A stretch of 64,000 bases of DNA. It comes from Marsupella aquatica. Its lineage: Eukaryota; Marchantiophyta. The translations under genes and the position numbers were made by a program. Positions 12,451 to 24,529 of this stretch are shown in pieces. The stretch is from assembly GCA_973895155.1 (NCBI GenBank), contig OZ316893.1:22754001-22818000 (forward strand), read 5' to 3'. The stretch's first letter is position 1; each line of letters begins with the position of its first letter. The notes beneath the pieces are model-generated. The model was not told the origin of the DNA and made no database searches. It worked only from the letters and a program-made list of their open reading frames with translations.

Positions 12451-12640
12451 CTGCTATATGGTGAATCCATCTTTCAAATTTTGTCTCATTCATATTTGTG
12501 TCAAGTATTTTGATTCTAATGTTACCTAACAAAGTGAATCATTTGTATTAATTTGATTTTAAATTAACTTTTGGACCCCCTTTAATTTTAGTGAACTTAA
12601 AGATTTTCAAATGTATTTGGTTCCCCTCATAAATGTTTAA
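12451..12640. repeat. Dispersed repeat, copy A
   Basis: This AT-rich segment, starting GCTGCTATATGGTGAATC, recurs in diverged form at 57566-57745. Shared landmarks in order are the opening, TTTTGTCT, TTTAAATTAATTTTT-like and GGACCCCTTTTATTTTAG-like stretches. The two copies are 45 kb apart and in the same orientation. No coding capacity; probably fragments of one transposable element family. Confidence 0.65.
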
Positions 12641-14017
12641 TCTTTATTTTTCAATCATTCTTTAGTGAATTCTCTTTCTTCTCATGAAAATGAGAGAAAT
12701 GAATTTGAACAATGCGCACATCTGGGGTACAAAGTTCCCCTAGTGGTTACTTTGCAAAATTTATGCACAACTCTTCAATACCTTTCAATTGTACTTTCTT
12801 GGTCATAATGTGATTTTCTTTGCATGTGTACTTATGGGTTGTGTGTTATGTCACTCACTCTTAATTAAGAGATATTAATTGTTTGGCACATACTTTAGAT
12901 GTATCTATCTTTTTTATCATAAAATAAATTACATATCACTACAAGACAACAACAAAAAAAAGACATGTTCCAGGATGAACATGCTATATATGAGAAAAAG
13001 TTTTTCTCATGCGAGGAATTTTTTTACTATTTCCTGGTAGGCTACAATGACCCGAGGTCCTGCCCCTCCCAGACTTTTTTATAATTTTTTGGTTTCTATT
13101 TAGTAGTGACTTTGCTACTTCCCTCAGAACTAGCTTAAACCGCCACTGTCCACTGTCAAAACCTGGTTATACCAGGTTGCTTAATATAGGAGTTATTTCA
13201 GGCCCGGGCATTCCCGATTGTTTCTAACAGGTCGCTTTTTGGCCCGGTCAGCTCTACACCTGCCCCACAGTGTCTCTACTCGTTTTACGGAGGGCCGCGT
13301 GAGTTTGAGAAGCCTTGGTGGGCAAGTCCTCTCGCCCATGATGCACCAGTGTCCAGATGCTTTTCCTCCTCCATGCTGCATGTGTAAACCATTGCAGAGT
13401 CGATTGCAGCAGAGCAGGGAGGTATTCAGCTTCGCAAGCTCGTTTCTGAGTTGATAGCAGCAGAGCAGCGAGGTATTCAGCTTCGCAAGCTCGTTTCCTG
13501 GACAGACGTGATACCTGCAAAGCTTTATACCAAGCGCTTTACACCAAGTGAAGCCCGGGAGATTGATAGGGATGGCGTAAAAGCCTTCGAAAGTGCTCGA
13601 TAAGCATTGACGAGAATTTGGGCTTCAGCTCACCCACGAATATCGGGGATCCCAAATATGAAATAGATAGCCACAGTAAGAGTGAACAGCAGACTCTAGG
13701 GTTGTCAGACAGCAACCAGTGCTACTATTGTAAAGCAATTTCGACTCCATATTCAGCAGCAACGACATCGATTGATTTCAAATCACCGCGGAAATTCTTT
13801 CTAATGGTCACACTACAAATTGAATCATCTTTTTCTCCCTTTACTAGTTCTGACATGTAGGACAAAGCCAATAGAAATGTTCGTCGCTTTGTAGCTGTTA
13901 CGACAAGCATTCAAGGCAGACATTATGTCTTTTGATGGTCAGTCCCATTCCAGCTTTCACTTGCCAACAAAAGCAATGCAGAGATCTCAAGTGTGGAAAA
14001 TTCAGGATTGCACTCAC
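12641..14017. other. Intergenic
   Basis: No supported gene. 13396-13497 is a tandem duplication listed separately. 13500-14017 lies just 3' of the P450 remnant on the minus strand. I looked for later P450 exons (oxygen-binding helix, heme Cys loop) and saw none. Confidence 0.5.
13396..13497. repeat. 51-bp tandem duplication
   Basis: Two copies of a 51-bp unit containing GCAGCAGAGCAG and GAGGTATTCAGCTTCGCAAG, nearly identical over the last 40 bases. The period is 17 codons, so the minus strand keeps an open frame in which KRACEAEYLxALL appears twice. A piece of the unit, GCAGCAGAGCAGGGAG, also occurs near 24803. Confidence 0.85.
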
Positions 14018-15087
14018 CTCCTTCCTCTCTACTGCTCTCTGAACTATTCTTCCATTCCAAGACTTCAGAGTGTCTAGCACAACGCCCCACTTCACGCTTT
14101 AGAGTTTGTGGAAGAACAGCACTGTGTACTATTCTCTTCAGAAAGGGGTGCCGCGCAGGGTCGCAATTGGAAAGAGATTTTTTGCCGATAAGAGTTGCAA
14201 TGTTTCGCGGATAGCTTGCTCGGAACAGACTCTTTTCAGGATGCACAAACTTTGGCATATCCGGAGATGTGACTACAATCGAGGGTTCTCTAGCTATATG
14301 GGATCTAAAGACAGCTGCATACCTGCAATCCATTTAATTGCAAAAACTTCCAGAATTTGTCACACCTTAGCCCAACTGACATTCGAATGACTATGTTAAA
14401 CTGATGACTTCTAAAGTGAAGGCTCTTACGGCAACAGGCCATTGGGGGATTGGATCTCCAATCTCTCTCTTTGCTTCTAAATGAGAGTATCGGATTAGGC
14501 TCTTACGGCAATAGGCCATTGGGGGATTGGATCTCCAATCTCTCTTTACTTCTATTTGAGAGTATCGGATTTTCGTGTTAGAGCTGGAAGGCGCACTCTC
14601 TTTAGACCCACTATCACAAGGTGGGAGAAAAGGAGTAACACCCCCTGGCAAAGGGACGGGTATTGTTCGGCAGCCACAACCAAATTTCTGGAGAAATATT
14701 TGCCAACCTATTGACTTGAAATAGTGCAAAAAATGAATGAGCTACTTCATAATCCCTTCAGTGAATTCATTGGCCTGTCGGAATGAAGAAGTAAAGAGTT
14801 AATGTGCAACGATGGTCTTACTTCTTCAGGCGAGGCGTGGCAAACTCTATAGGATTGGCATTCGCAAAAGCCAGCGTTTCTCAGATCAGGGGCCACCCAT
14901 TGGACCCTCTGGGAATTTTAGCCTTTGAGTTCAAGTAAATGCTTTGCCGCAGTGCCCAATTCAGGACCACCCATAAGAAAAGGAGAAGAGCAGCCCCCAA
15001 CACGATTGCCACCGCCACAGGAAACGTGCTTACATTAGGCCAATGAAGCTCAATGAAATCAGTGCTATTGTGGCCACAGACGCTCAC
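14018..15087 (-). pseudogene. Cytochrome P450 5' remnant, two exons
   Basis: Exon 1 (14822 to about 15087) encodes a hydrophobic membrane anchor, the hinge IPRGSNGWPLI, then ETLAFANANP and RLKK. Exon 2 (14018-14322) continues YAAVFRSHIAREPSIVVTSP, SLFRASYPRNIATLIGKKSL, FLKRIVHSAVLPQTL and, in a shifted frame, VVLDTLKSWNGRIVQ. This is the normal N-terminal third of a plant P450, most like the CYP85 clan. The 499-bp intron (14323-14821) has GTAAGA...TTGCAG ends and joins the exons in phase. A GTGAGT donor follows exon 2. Defects: TGA at 14881-14883 where a Gly codon is expected, a one-base frameshift near 14095-14105, no in-frame ATG, and no later exons including the heme-binding Cys. It is dead. 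Confidence 0.85.
14421..14574. repeat. 77-bp tandem duplication in P450 intron
   Basis: Two copies of 77 bp (14421-14497 and 14498-14574) beginning GGCTCTTACGGCAA and including GGGGGATTGGATCTCCAATC. They differ by a few bases and lie wholly within the intron of the P450 remnant. The near-palindrome GATTGGATCTCCAATC is present in each. Confidence 0.85.
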
Positions 15088-15466
15088 AGTCCTTGCCCAT
15101 GCCTATTGCCCATGCCTATTGTGCTCATTCACAGCTCACATACTTCTATAATTGGTTCGATCGCTTTTTTGGTTTACGACCAAACTATGTGCTTGTGCTG
15201 CTTCTCACTTTTTGGGTTTACGACTCCCATAAGAAGGGCATGCTTCAAACTACATGAGCTCCTTTTCTCTGTTCCTTGGTTTGAATGAGCTGAAGGCCGA
15301 GTAACTAGAAAACTTCTCTGTTCCTTCGATCAACCGTTTTGTAGTTCGTTGTTCTTCGATCGGCCATTCTGTAGTTTAGCTCGGCATAACATTGCAGTTG
15401 GTTTCGTTCTTCCATCGGCCGAGTGGAGTTCAGTTGTTCTTGGAACATCATAATAGACTTACCCTA

Positions 15467-15840
15467 GGAGTTATTGACTGGTTTCTCGATCGCCCTGGAG
15501 TTATTGACTGGTTTCTCGATCACCCTTGCAATCGGCATGAATAATTCCAGGTACATTCAATCATGCAGAGTCTACAATTTGAACTCTCTCTTGACCGAAT
15601 ACCTTCAATTAGGCATGAGTGAAACTTGGTACTTACCCTTCATTTTCTTGTTGACCGAATACCTTCAATTATGCAAGATTGAAACTTGGTACTTACCCTT
15701 CATTTTCTTGTTAATTTACCGAATACCTTCAATTATGCATGAGTGAAACTTGCTTGGTACTTACCCTTCATTTTCTTGTTGACCGAATACCTTCAATTAT
15801 GCATGAGTGATACTTGGTACTTACCCTTAATTTTCTTTTT
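15467..15840. repeat. Two adjacent tandem repeats (30 bp; about 63 bp)
   Basis: First, GGAGTTATTGACTGGTTTCT starts at 15467 and again at 15497, an almost exact 30-bp duplication. Then four copies of a 60-64 bp unit start near 15593, 15653, 15717 and 15781. Each has ACCGAATACCTTCAATTA, GAAACTTGGTACTTACCC (GATACTTGG in the last) and TTTTCTTGTTGACC-like parts, with small insertions in copy 3. No coding role. Confidence 0.85.
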
Positions 15841-18800
15841 GGTCATATGTGCACTTCTGTGTGGCAAGTTTGCATGCATATACTTAGTTTGCCTACCTTA
15901 GCAAAATATGTGAATTTTTTTTCAATTGACTTTCCTTCATGCACGCATAATACTTGTTTGTTCTTCCTCAATTTGGTGTAAAATATAACCTCCATCAAAC
16001 AACAATTGTTGGCTTAGTTTTGTAGGGATGCTAACTCCATTTGTTCAATATTTCCTATGTTTTGTAGGAGCGTTGAGCATCAAAACAGACCGGCGGAGCT
16101 GATCTCCTATGGAGATCACATATATCATTTATCATGGCCAATTCCTCCACCGGGATGTCGAAAATTTTGATTGTTGAGACATGCTGACATAGTTGCTAGG
16201 TTCCCAACTTTTTGCACAACGATAGACGACAACCTTCAGGACCTCAACTTTGCCCAGGTTCTTTCCCCTGCGACAGCTGAAGCTTTTCATATGTGTGCCG
16301 CATGGGCATACACTGAAACAGTTCCTCGCCGACAAAGGTATATTGTGTATCGCAAGCTAGCATATGTTGCTAGCTTTGCGGATAGAACACCCTTCCCAGC
16401 AGTAGTCACAACTGCGGTGCAATCCACGTGGGAACTACCAGGCGAACAACATGTGGGTTTCTGATTCTAGGTGTAGTTTGCTATGAAGAACCAAAAACAC
16501 ATTTAAAGGTCTTCAAACTCGGTATTCGTTCCCGTAAAGAACAAGATTGGGTTGGTTTGATAGTTTTAAACAATAATAAAGAAATTAAGATGTTTTCCAC
16601 ACATAGTAATCAAATTTGATTACTTTACTAAGGTATTTTGAAGATCGCTCCACAGCGGTGAGCAGTTTTTGATGATAACTCAACATCATATAACCATCAA
16701 TTAAGCAAAAGGTTGCAATTAACGAAACACAAGGAAAAATCTCTTAGAGTATGCTAAGGGAGTCTGGAATAGACCAAGGTTACTCCTTAGACATAAGTAA
16801 TAATGGAATAACTTTAAGGGAATCCAAATCCACACGGCTTTTCAGATCTAAACTGCATACTAGAGTATCCTTTTAAAATGCCGGCAACATGTCTTGACCT
16901 TTCTTCCTAAGTGATACTTAGTCAAGATCTAAAAGGATAAATACTTCAGCATTTAGATGGTACTAAGCAACATGAAGGTGAAAACATCATTTCCAATGCA
17001 ACTTAAACTCAATGAGTTAACTCTAAGAACTTGTGAGATTACAATGTGTCACCAAAGCGGAATCTGACATTATAATTCACGAGATTCATAACTGAGGTTT
17101 TACTTCAAGTATTTGGGTTCCAAAATACAAGAAGGAGGTAAGTCTCTCCAAATGTTAAACCTGATCTCGAACTCATAGATTCATGATCAACTAGTTTAAC
17201 ACAAGGGAGAGGCAAAACTGCAAAACTTAACCATCCACTACACTAGTGGTAGAAGGGTCTTATAGTAAAAATCTACTGAGTGAGAGGTCACAGGGTCGAA
17301 AAGACATGCCTCTTCATACCCCTCAAAATTAAAAAAATGGCGATTCAGTAAGTGAAAAGCCGGAAAAATGGCTAAGTATGAACTCGTAACTAGTAACTAT
17401 TAACTCGTAATTGTCTGTCTATCGTAACTCGTAATCGGAAACTTAGTAACTCTTAACTAGTAAAAATCTAACTAAGTCGTAACTCGTAATTTCAACATAA
17501 GTAAAAACTTGGTAAATTCAACTATTTTTAACTGCCTACTCGTAGCTCAGAAAAGCCTCAAATTTTGCCAGTAGGCTTTCCTAAGTGCAGACTATACACT
17601 GAAAAGGTTTCATGATTTTTAAAGCTCTAGAGCACATTTATAAAAATCAGATAAGATGCACTACTCTAAAAACTAACTAAGAACACTTAGAGACTTCTTC
17701 AAGCTTGCTGTCGGATGTCGTCGGGTTCCAGCAACTCCACAAGGGTAACAATTCGGTTCTGAGTAACCTCTATCAGTTCAGCTTGGCGTGGGGATCCTCT
17801 TGAGTAAGGTAGGCACCTCAGTTGTCTCTCAGGATACATCAAGGGCATCCTTTTCATTAAATAACATGAATCTATACGAAGAGCTTCTCTGTAGATCCCG
17901 AGCACATCATAGTTGTTGCAAGTAGCAGCGTACACTTGAGGATAATGAAACAGGAACTCATCACTACTCATCATCCTGGAATAGAAGGGTCGAAGTCTCC
18001 ATTTGACATCTCTGAAATACCGGTTGAAGCTGGGCAGAGTTTGAGAGGTAAGGTGGAAGAGAAGTCAGTAATGAGCGCCTATGTCTTGCATTCCTTCCCT
18101 TTCAAGGTGAGCTCTTCATCCGTTGTGGAGTCCCGTTGAACTAGTTGTAAGATGTCACGATCACAGAGTCGCCAAATCTTAAGGTGTAACTCGTAAAGCA
18201 GTGAACTAGTAAACTCGTAAACTGAGTTTACTCGTAACTTAGGAACTTAGTAACTTTGAATGCTATTTTAGTTACAGTTAGCAATAATTGCAGTCTAAAC
18301 ACCGTAAAAAATTTAAAAATTTTCAGTTTCTTCATGCTTTTGGAATTACCCACTACTTACACTAGGTTTCTAAGTTGTGTTTTTTTCCTTTTTTTTCATC
18401 ATTGTTGTGTCCTCCCTTGAGTTATGTTTTCATGGGTTCTTTGTTTTCACCGGTTTTGTCATGTTTGTTTCACATGTGCCTCCTTTCCTTTCCCAACCGC
18501 AAGTATAAATAACTTGGGAGTTTCTAAGCAAACACGATGTTGGTGTATGCCTCTAGTGCTCTTAGGCTGTGTAACTATGTTTTCATCTATGTTTACTTAT
18601 TCTTCCAGGTTTCTTTGTTCAACTATATTATTTCATTTTCTTTGTTTGGCATGTGCCTCCTTCTTTCTCCCAATTGCATTGCAAAATCCTTGGGAAATGC
18701 GAAGCAAACACCATCCTGGTTATTTGGTTTCTGAAAGTTTTTGATTTCAATGTATCTATATTTGTTTATTCCTAGTATTTTCATTGTCTGGGTTATTTGT

Positions 18801-19129
18801 GATAGTTGTTTTTTTGTGTTTGTTTGGCTTGTGCCTCCTTCCCGGGCCTCCTTTGGGTTGGAACTCCTACTGGATGGCAGCACGAGGGGTTCAATTCCCC
18901 TTTGGAGTATTGTGAAATTATGAAAAAAAATTTCAAAGTTGATGTATTTCCAAAGTTGATATACAGCGACATACTCACAACTGTCATTGAGGGTGCTAAG
19001 CGCCCTAATATAACTTTCACATCCTACAAATATATATTCAATTACAAAAACAAAAGTAAATGGCAAGGTGATATATGGGAGTGAAAACATGACAAATGAA
19101 TATAGTAAAACCTACAACTTACATATATA
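15841..19129. other. Repeat-rich intergenic region
   Basis: No supported gene. 17380-17520 and 18186-18250 are crowded with variants of GTAACTCGTAA and AACTAGTAA in both orientations. Open frames at 16171-16464 (+, 97 codons) and 17699-17974 (-, 91 codons) have no recognised domain; the latter could be the end of a retroelement polyprotein, but I could not establish it. 18424-18840 has two degenerate copies of a T-rich stretch with GTGCCTCCTT. Confidence 0.45.
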
Positions 19130-22100
19130 CTAAATGTCAAATGCACGACAAGGGTGGAAGTTTCCTGCCAAAATAAATGTACTAACCAAGTATCGCATAT
19201 CATAGTCTACACCTCTTCCAAATATGGTACAGCCCACGTCTTTCTTCCACCTGATGCTTCTAGGAACAAGGTCACGAACCCCCCGACGAACCCTTGATGT
19301 ACGCTGACGGGTAGGCGACTCATACCACCTCTCGACCAATGTTTTCATTCCAGCACATTGCAGCACATGCCATGCGGGCCTCATGAGTCATGGAAAAATG
19401 AATCCTCTTCATAGCATATTTGTTGATGTTTCCATGAAATGTTTCACTGAAAAAGTTTGCTCGGGCTCTAGTATAGAAGCGAACATTGATTGCAGTGACG
19501 TTCTTCTGCAACCATTGCTTCAAAGCTCTATGAGTAGCACCCCCTGAAAAATCCACAAGATTCCATATACTTGCAAATATTAGAAATCCCAACAGATTAG
19601 GTAACAATCCAAACACCTTATTTATCTCATAAGTACATAACCAAATTTAATAATCAATACACTTTACCTGCCGCATAGTATGGCATATAAGTTGCACCTT
19701 CCTCACAACACTTGCGAGGAAGAAAGCTTTTGCAAGGTTCATGGTTGCCAGCCCAATGATCAGCTGCTGTGATGATCTCCCTAGCCAACATGGTAGCATC
19801 ATCATTTCCCCTGCTAGTAAGTAGTCATTACAATATAATTTAAGAGTTAGCTTAGTTAAAATGATGAACAAATTCATTGCTCAAGCTAATTTCAATGAAA
19901 TTAAATATCGTAGTTTCCATCATACCTTTCTTTCGCATTGCAGCAACAATAGTAGAACCAACTCTTCAACTTATCACCAAGTTGTTTCTCTGTCAGTTCT
20001 GGATACTTCAACTGCCTCCTGGTGCGCAATGTGATGTCCTCCTCTGGAAGCCCTCTATGTCTTCCTATGCGGTGCACCAACTCTGTCTTATTGCCTGTAT
20101 GCCTCAAATTTTGGTTCTTGCACCAACTTGACAACACTTGAACAGTGAATCTGCCCAATTCTTGCAAGGATATTGCAGCATCAATCCCACCAGCAGGTGC
20201 TGTTTCTTTCACATTTGCTAGCTCTTTGTTAAACTGCTTCAAAAGATTCTTACATTTGTGCCATAGATCCTTTTGGTTATCAACATTGAGCTCACGAAGA
20301 ATAGCATCAACTGTGTTGTTATCATCGTGAACAACCTCACTAATTGTAACACCAACATCCTGAAGATGTTGTAGAGCACGACGAACACCAATTGCTTCAA
20401 TAGCGCCTGAATTCCCAGCCTCAACTCGGTCAATGGTTACAAGCTCCACTACCTTACTAGTTACCACGTCTATCATAGGAACAGTGCCATGATATCCAGA
20501 ACGTGATGAGTCCCAACGACAATCCACATATAAAATCATTGGAGTGGAACCTACAATTATCATAAATCCACAAAATAATATTTAGAAACTAACATGTATG
20601 TGCATGCTCTAACAACCTAGTATGTAGTAAATTCATAAATTCATGAAGCAATCTTGCTAACTAGCAAATGCTTCACTACAAAGAAGAGTGACATACCATC
20701 TCTTTCGGCTAGGCTTCGTTGCAACCTTTGTTTCTTATCATTCCAGACTTGCAGTACTGGTGCAATCCATCCAATGTCTCTTCGGGCTCCATTTTGAAAT
20801 CGAAACCAATGGGTGTTTCTTGGAACATGGATTTGAATGTGAGAGAATAGTTCACATATAATGTTGTGTGTTAGACCAGCAGAGAGAGCAGAATGGTAAA
20901 TTAGTCCAGTAATTGCGGGTACGCCTGTAAATCATCAAGAGAAAACAAGATCTTATAAAAATATTAAAAAATAACACACAATATTAAATCAATCCAATAT
21001 TTGCAAAATTTTAAAAATAGTGTAAATGTTAGCAATTTACATACCTCTATGAAGTTCATTCTCTCCAGTCATGAAAGATTGTGTATGCCCTGTTGGGCAC
21101 TTCAACTTCAATATCCACAACTGATGATGGGTCACAATGTCCTCAACCGAATACTTACCAACGCAACCTTCAACACGACAATCCACACAAAATTCCTGGA
21201 AAAATTCGTGGACCTTGCTTTTTTGCCAAAAAGCATACTCCACTACACTCTCAGGGTCTGACTCGTTTGTATTTTCTTGAGATGATGGCTCATACTCAAA
21301 ATCCAAACGAGAGTCAACTTGTACTTGCTCGGAAGAAGTAGATGCCTAGAAAAGCACACAATAATCAGTAAACTATGTAAAGATGCAATAAATAGAAAAC
21401 ATATAATTAAAACTATGAATTGATGCCAATATATGAAAGTGAAGGGCAACATTGTGAAAAAATACAATACCTGAGTGTGATTCTCTTCAAAACCAGAATC
21501 CATGAAAACCATATTGTCTAATCCAAATGTAGTTGGATCAGCCACTTCCAACAAAGGAATGGCTCCATCCTCCCCGCCATCCTCATTTGACATCTGTTAA
21601 GAGTTTAGGTTGCATAATTATTGTTTCCTAGTTGAAGGTACTAAGGTTTACATAAAATGAATGCATTTTGTTTATGTAAAGTAAAGTTCATCATTTGCAT
21701 GACTTGTAACACAAAGCAAAAGGATTAGAAACCCTAAACAAAGTTACCTGGGAGTTGGACATCATAGAACCATTTTCCACGTCTATGTTGGAATCTCTAA
21801 TGTGGTCTGCATCCTCCTCTCCAGACTCCATGTGGTCAAATACACCAGTGTCCAAGTTTGAATCATCTTCCTCTTCGTCTGAAGGTGATGCCTCATTAGG
21901 AATGGACTCATCACCGTTTGAAACGGATAACAATGCACCAAAGGATGGCTGCAAGAAAAAAATAAAAACATGTGTCAACAACAATACTAAATCAGGATGT
22001 ACCAAAGACAAGACCTCTACATTTCGGAAAACCCCAATTTTCTTTTTCTTTTTTAAAAGATGCTAGAAGAGGTTTACTTGAATGAAAACCTAGAAAAACA

Positions 22101-22735
22101 AGGATTAGTGAAAGAAAGCAATCTTGAAAGTATAATGGAAAATGATATGGAAAGTACCTCGGCGATGATCCCAAATGTTCTCAAGTCCTCTTCATTAGCA
22201 AGGTGTTCATTATTTATCCATCCAAAATCATTAGGACCCTCAAGTGCTGTTACTTCCTCTTCATCCTGTCTATGATGAGCGCTAATAGCAGCAGAGATTT
22301 GCATGGACATACCATCCATCAGCCAAGCCACCACCTTCCCATGGGACATTTTGAGGGCACCTTGTAAGTCATGGTATGTACGTATATGACTTCCAGGAAG
22401 CCTAAGTGCAACATTGCCCCCAACTCGGTGATAATCAATCCTATGTGGTTGACGGACCATTTCTCTTGCTACTCTGGCAAGCAAAACAAGACAACAACAA
22501 CATTTTGCAAATTAGAAGTCCTTATATTATTTGTCTAGTACCATGCTCACAAGAATGCACTTATGGAAAAAGGTGCAAGAGTTTAGTTAGTAGGTTCATA
22601 CCTTCCCTTGCAACAAATGCAAATGCCTTGTATTTGACCCAAGTGAGTGCCTTGCTATATGGCAAGTCCCAAAACAATTGCCTTGCCAGACGGAAAGTCA
22701 CCAACAAAAAGTGGTCGGTCTCCCTCACCACTGCA
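19130..22735 (-). mobile_element. Multi-exon DDE transposase-like gene with SAP-like motif
   Basis: Exons on the minus strand by GT...AG ends: about 22602-22735, 22158-22471, 21748-21948, 21471-21593, 21045-21345, 20697-20924, 19926-20550, 19668-19810, and 19543 to about 19130. They join in phase. In order the protein has an acidic stretch, a Cys/His cluster (FCVDCRVEGC ... CPTGH), then LYVDCRWDSS (first Asp), VVHDDNN (second Asp), LWHKCKNLLKQF, a SAP-like motif (VQVLSSWCKNQNLRHTGNK), ITAADHWAGNHEPC and FFSETFHGNIN (Glu). This matches my memory of a D-D-E transposase-derived family common in fish and cnidarian genomes (DGRWDSPG ... FDVWHL ... NLEVFHS). The superfamily name is uncertain. A one-base shift near 19325 separates GREVV-stop from the likely C-terminus (WKKDVG ...), so the copy may be broken. 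Terminal repeats were not found. Confidence 0.7.
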
Positions 22736-22739
22736 TTTC

Positions 22740-24157
22740 ACCCACACTAGTGTTCTAAAGACACTTTTGTGAGACTATCACCTTCTAGGAAGAGTCGAGG
22801 CTACTTTCCTTTCCATGCCCATCATCGTTCTCAGTTGTGACATCAATGACATATCTTGTCACTACCGTGTAAACCGTGCCATCTCGCCCCGACCCTGTAC
22901 GTTATGTGTAAACCTAGAAATGCACGATAGACCTAGCCGACTCCCGTTTAGTGTAAACCATGTTGACCCTACTGAGTCATTATGTGTAAAACGATCATTG
23001 CACTTGTGACTTCCCTGCTCATCTACGACTAAGTTGAAGTGCATGGCCAAGGAAGGAGAAGCATCTCCGACTTGCGATCTTCACAAACATTGTGGAAATG
23101 GTAACAAGATGGATAGAGAAGGTTACGAATGTTTGGTTCAGTGAAGCCGATTGTTTTCCCCTATCCCAGAGGTAGGATGTGCAGAGGTAGGATGTTGAGT
23201 ATGAATCAAAGATTCAGCCGGCTATTGTGCTCACTAACATCATGTGGTTTGAGATGAATGTTCAAAATTAATGAAGGACAATGTCGCAGCCCTCCTAAGC
23301 TGTCATATCTTCTGCTTAGCAGATATGTAAATCAAGCGCAAGCCTCCTAAACTGTCATATCTTCTGCTTAGCAGATACGTAAATCAAGCGCAATCTGGCA
23401 GTAGAGACTGGAGAGTGTGACAGCTCGCCTGTGCAATCGCAGCTTATATTAGACCAAGCCATAAAATCGCTGCAATTGTGCTTTGCTTGTCGCCTTTTGC
23501 CATTTATGTCTCGAAAGATACAGAAGCGCATGGAGCCCTGGAAGGAGGTCCAAGCATTGGGTTCTAGCATTCACATTCTCAGGTGGCGATTAGATGGATG
23601 TTCACTATCCAAGTGACTAGTAAGCTTTAGCGATGGCGGGCGGTAGCAATGGTGCATAGATTGATTGATTGTGCAAGTTCATGGCACTTGATTTTTACAA
23701 CTGCGCGCTATCTGTACAAGAGAACGAACCAGTGAACACTGTCTCTCCCAACCTTCGTCTCTCTCTTTCTCCAAAGTAAAGCGAGAAATTATTGACTGCA
23801 ACTTTTTTCCCCTCATGAAAGTGTTTTTTTCTTCTCATGTCAATTTTGGGGAGAGATCTCCGGATCAAGGTGTGAGCATCTTGCGTTGGTGCCTCGTGAT
23901 CTAGTGACGAGCGATGCGGGATGATGAATGTACTACGGAGCAGAGATCCCACAAATCCCATGTCGTGCACCTCCGGAGGTCATCTTTGTCGGAAGTAAGT
24001 TCTCTCCCATATATCATCCTACCTCAATCATTTTGATTGCCAATACCGCCAACTCTTGTGGAGTAATTTAAGGTTTCACTCAATTGTGACAGAAACATTG
24101 GATCGACGACGGGGGCTGCAGTTGCATTGAGCCGTTTTTCTGTGCATTGTGGAGGAG
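22740..24157. other. Intergenic
   Basis: No supported gene. 22865-22990 has several TGTGTAAAC/AGTGTAAACC motifs at irregular spacing. 23291-23394 is a 52-bp tandem duplication listed separately. 23400-24157 is upstream of the F-box fragment. Confidence 0.5.
23291..23394. repeat. 52-bp tandem duplication
   Basis: Two copies (23291-23342 and 23343-23394) containing CTGTCATATCTTCTGCTTAG and TAAATCAAGCGCA, differing at about three positions. Each copy has an internal inverted repeat, ATCTTCTGC...GCAGATA, able to form a small hairpin. Confidence 0.9.
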
Positions 24158-24529
24158 ATGGAGGGTGGACAGTTTGTGAGACAGCTACCCGAGCATATCA
24201 TAGAAATCATTATAGCGATGATGCCTTTCCCTTCAATTTTCAAGGCTAAGATGTTATCAAAAGCATGGTTGACCAGATTCTCTCCTACGGAATTTTGTGA
24301 AGGTGGGCGCAAGGAGACACCGGGCGACGGAGAGTTCCAGAAACTGGTTTGCGAGAGGGCCAAGACTTGGGAGATCTTGGGCCCGGTTTGTTCTCGCGAC
24401 GATCATGACGAGTGCCATGTTCTGGGTGCAAATCTTCGATTCCGTGTCGTGTTTTTGGAGACAAATGGGTCTTGTTCTTGGAGACACCTGGGTCTTAGTA
24501 ACGCTGTTTATTTCAATGTCGCTCTGTAA
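24158..24529 (+). CDS. F-box protein, truncated
   Basis: Predicted 123 residues from the first ATG after an in-frame stop. Residues about 10-43 form an F-box: LPEHIIEIIIAMMPFPSIF followed by KAKMLSKAWLTRFSP. In F-box proteins this segment binds SKP1 in an SCF ubiquitin ligase, and a C-terminal kelch, LRR or other domain binds the substrate. Here only about 80 further residues follow (a weakly family-like FQKLVCERAKTW) and no substrate domain is seen; relatives are usually 350-450 residues. So it is either a truncated gene, a pseudogene, or the first exon of a longer gene whose later exons I cannot find. The F-box wording resembles moss proteins I recall, a weak taxonomic hint. Confidence 0.6.
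   Translation: MEGGQFVRQLPEHIIEIIIAMMPFPSIFKAKMLSKAWLTRFSPTEFCEGGRKETPGDGEFQKLVCERAKTWEILGPVCSRDDHDECHVLGANLRFRVVFLETNGSCSWRHLGLSNAVYFNVAL

Noticed and set aside
17699-17974. Possible C-terminus of a Ty3/gypsy integrase
   Set aside because: Only a loose resemblance (RQAELIEV ... LLEPDDIRQQA); no integrase core or LTR pair could be located.
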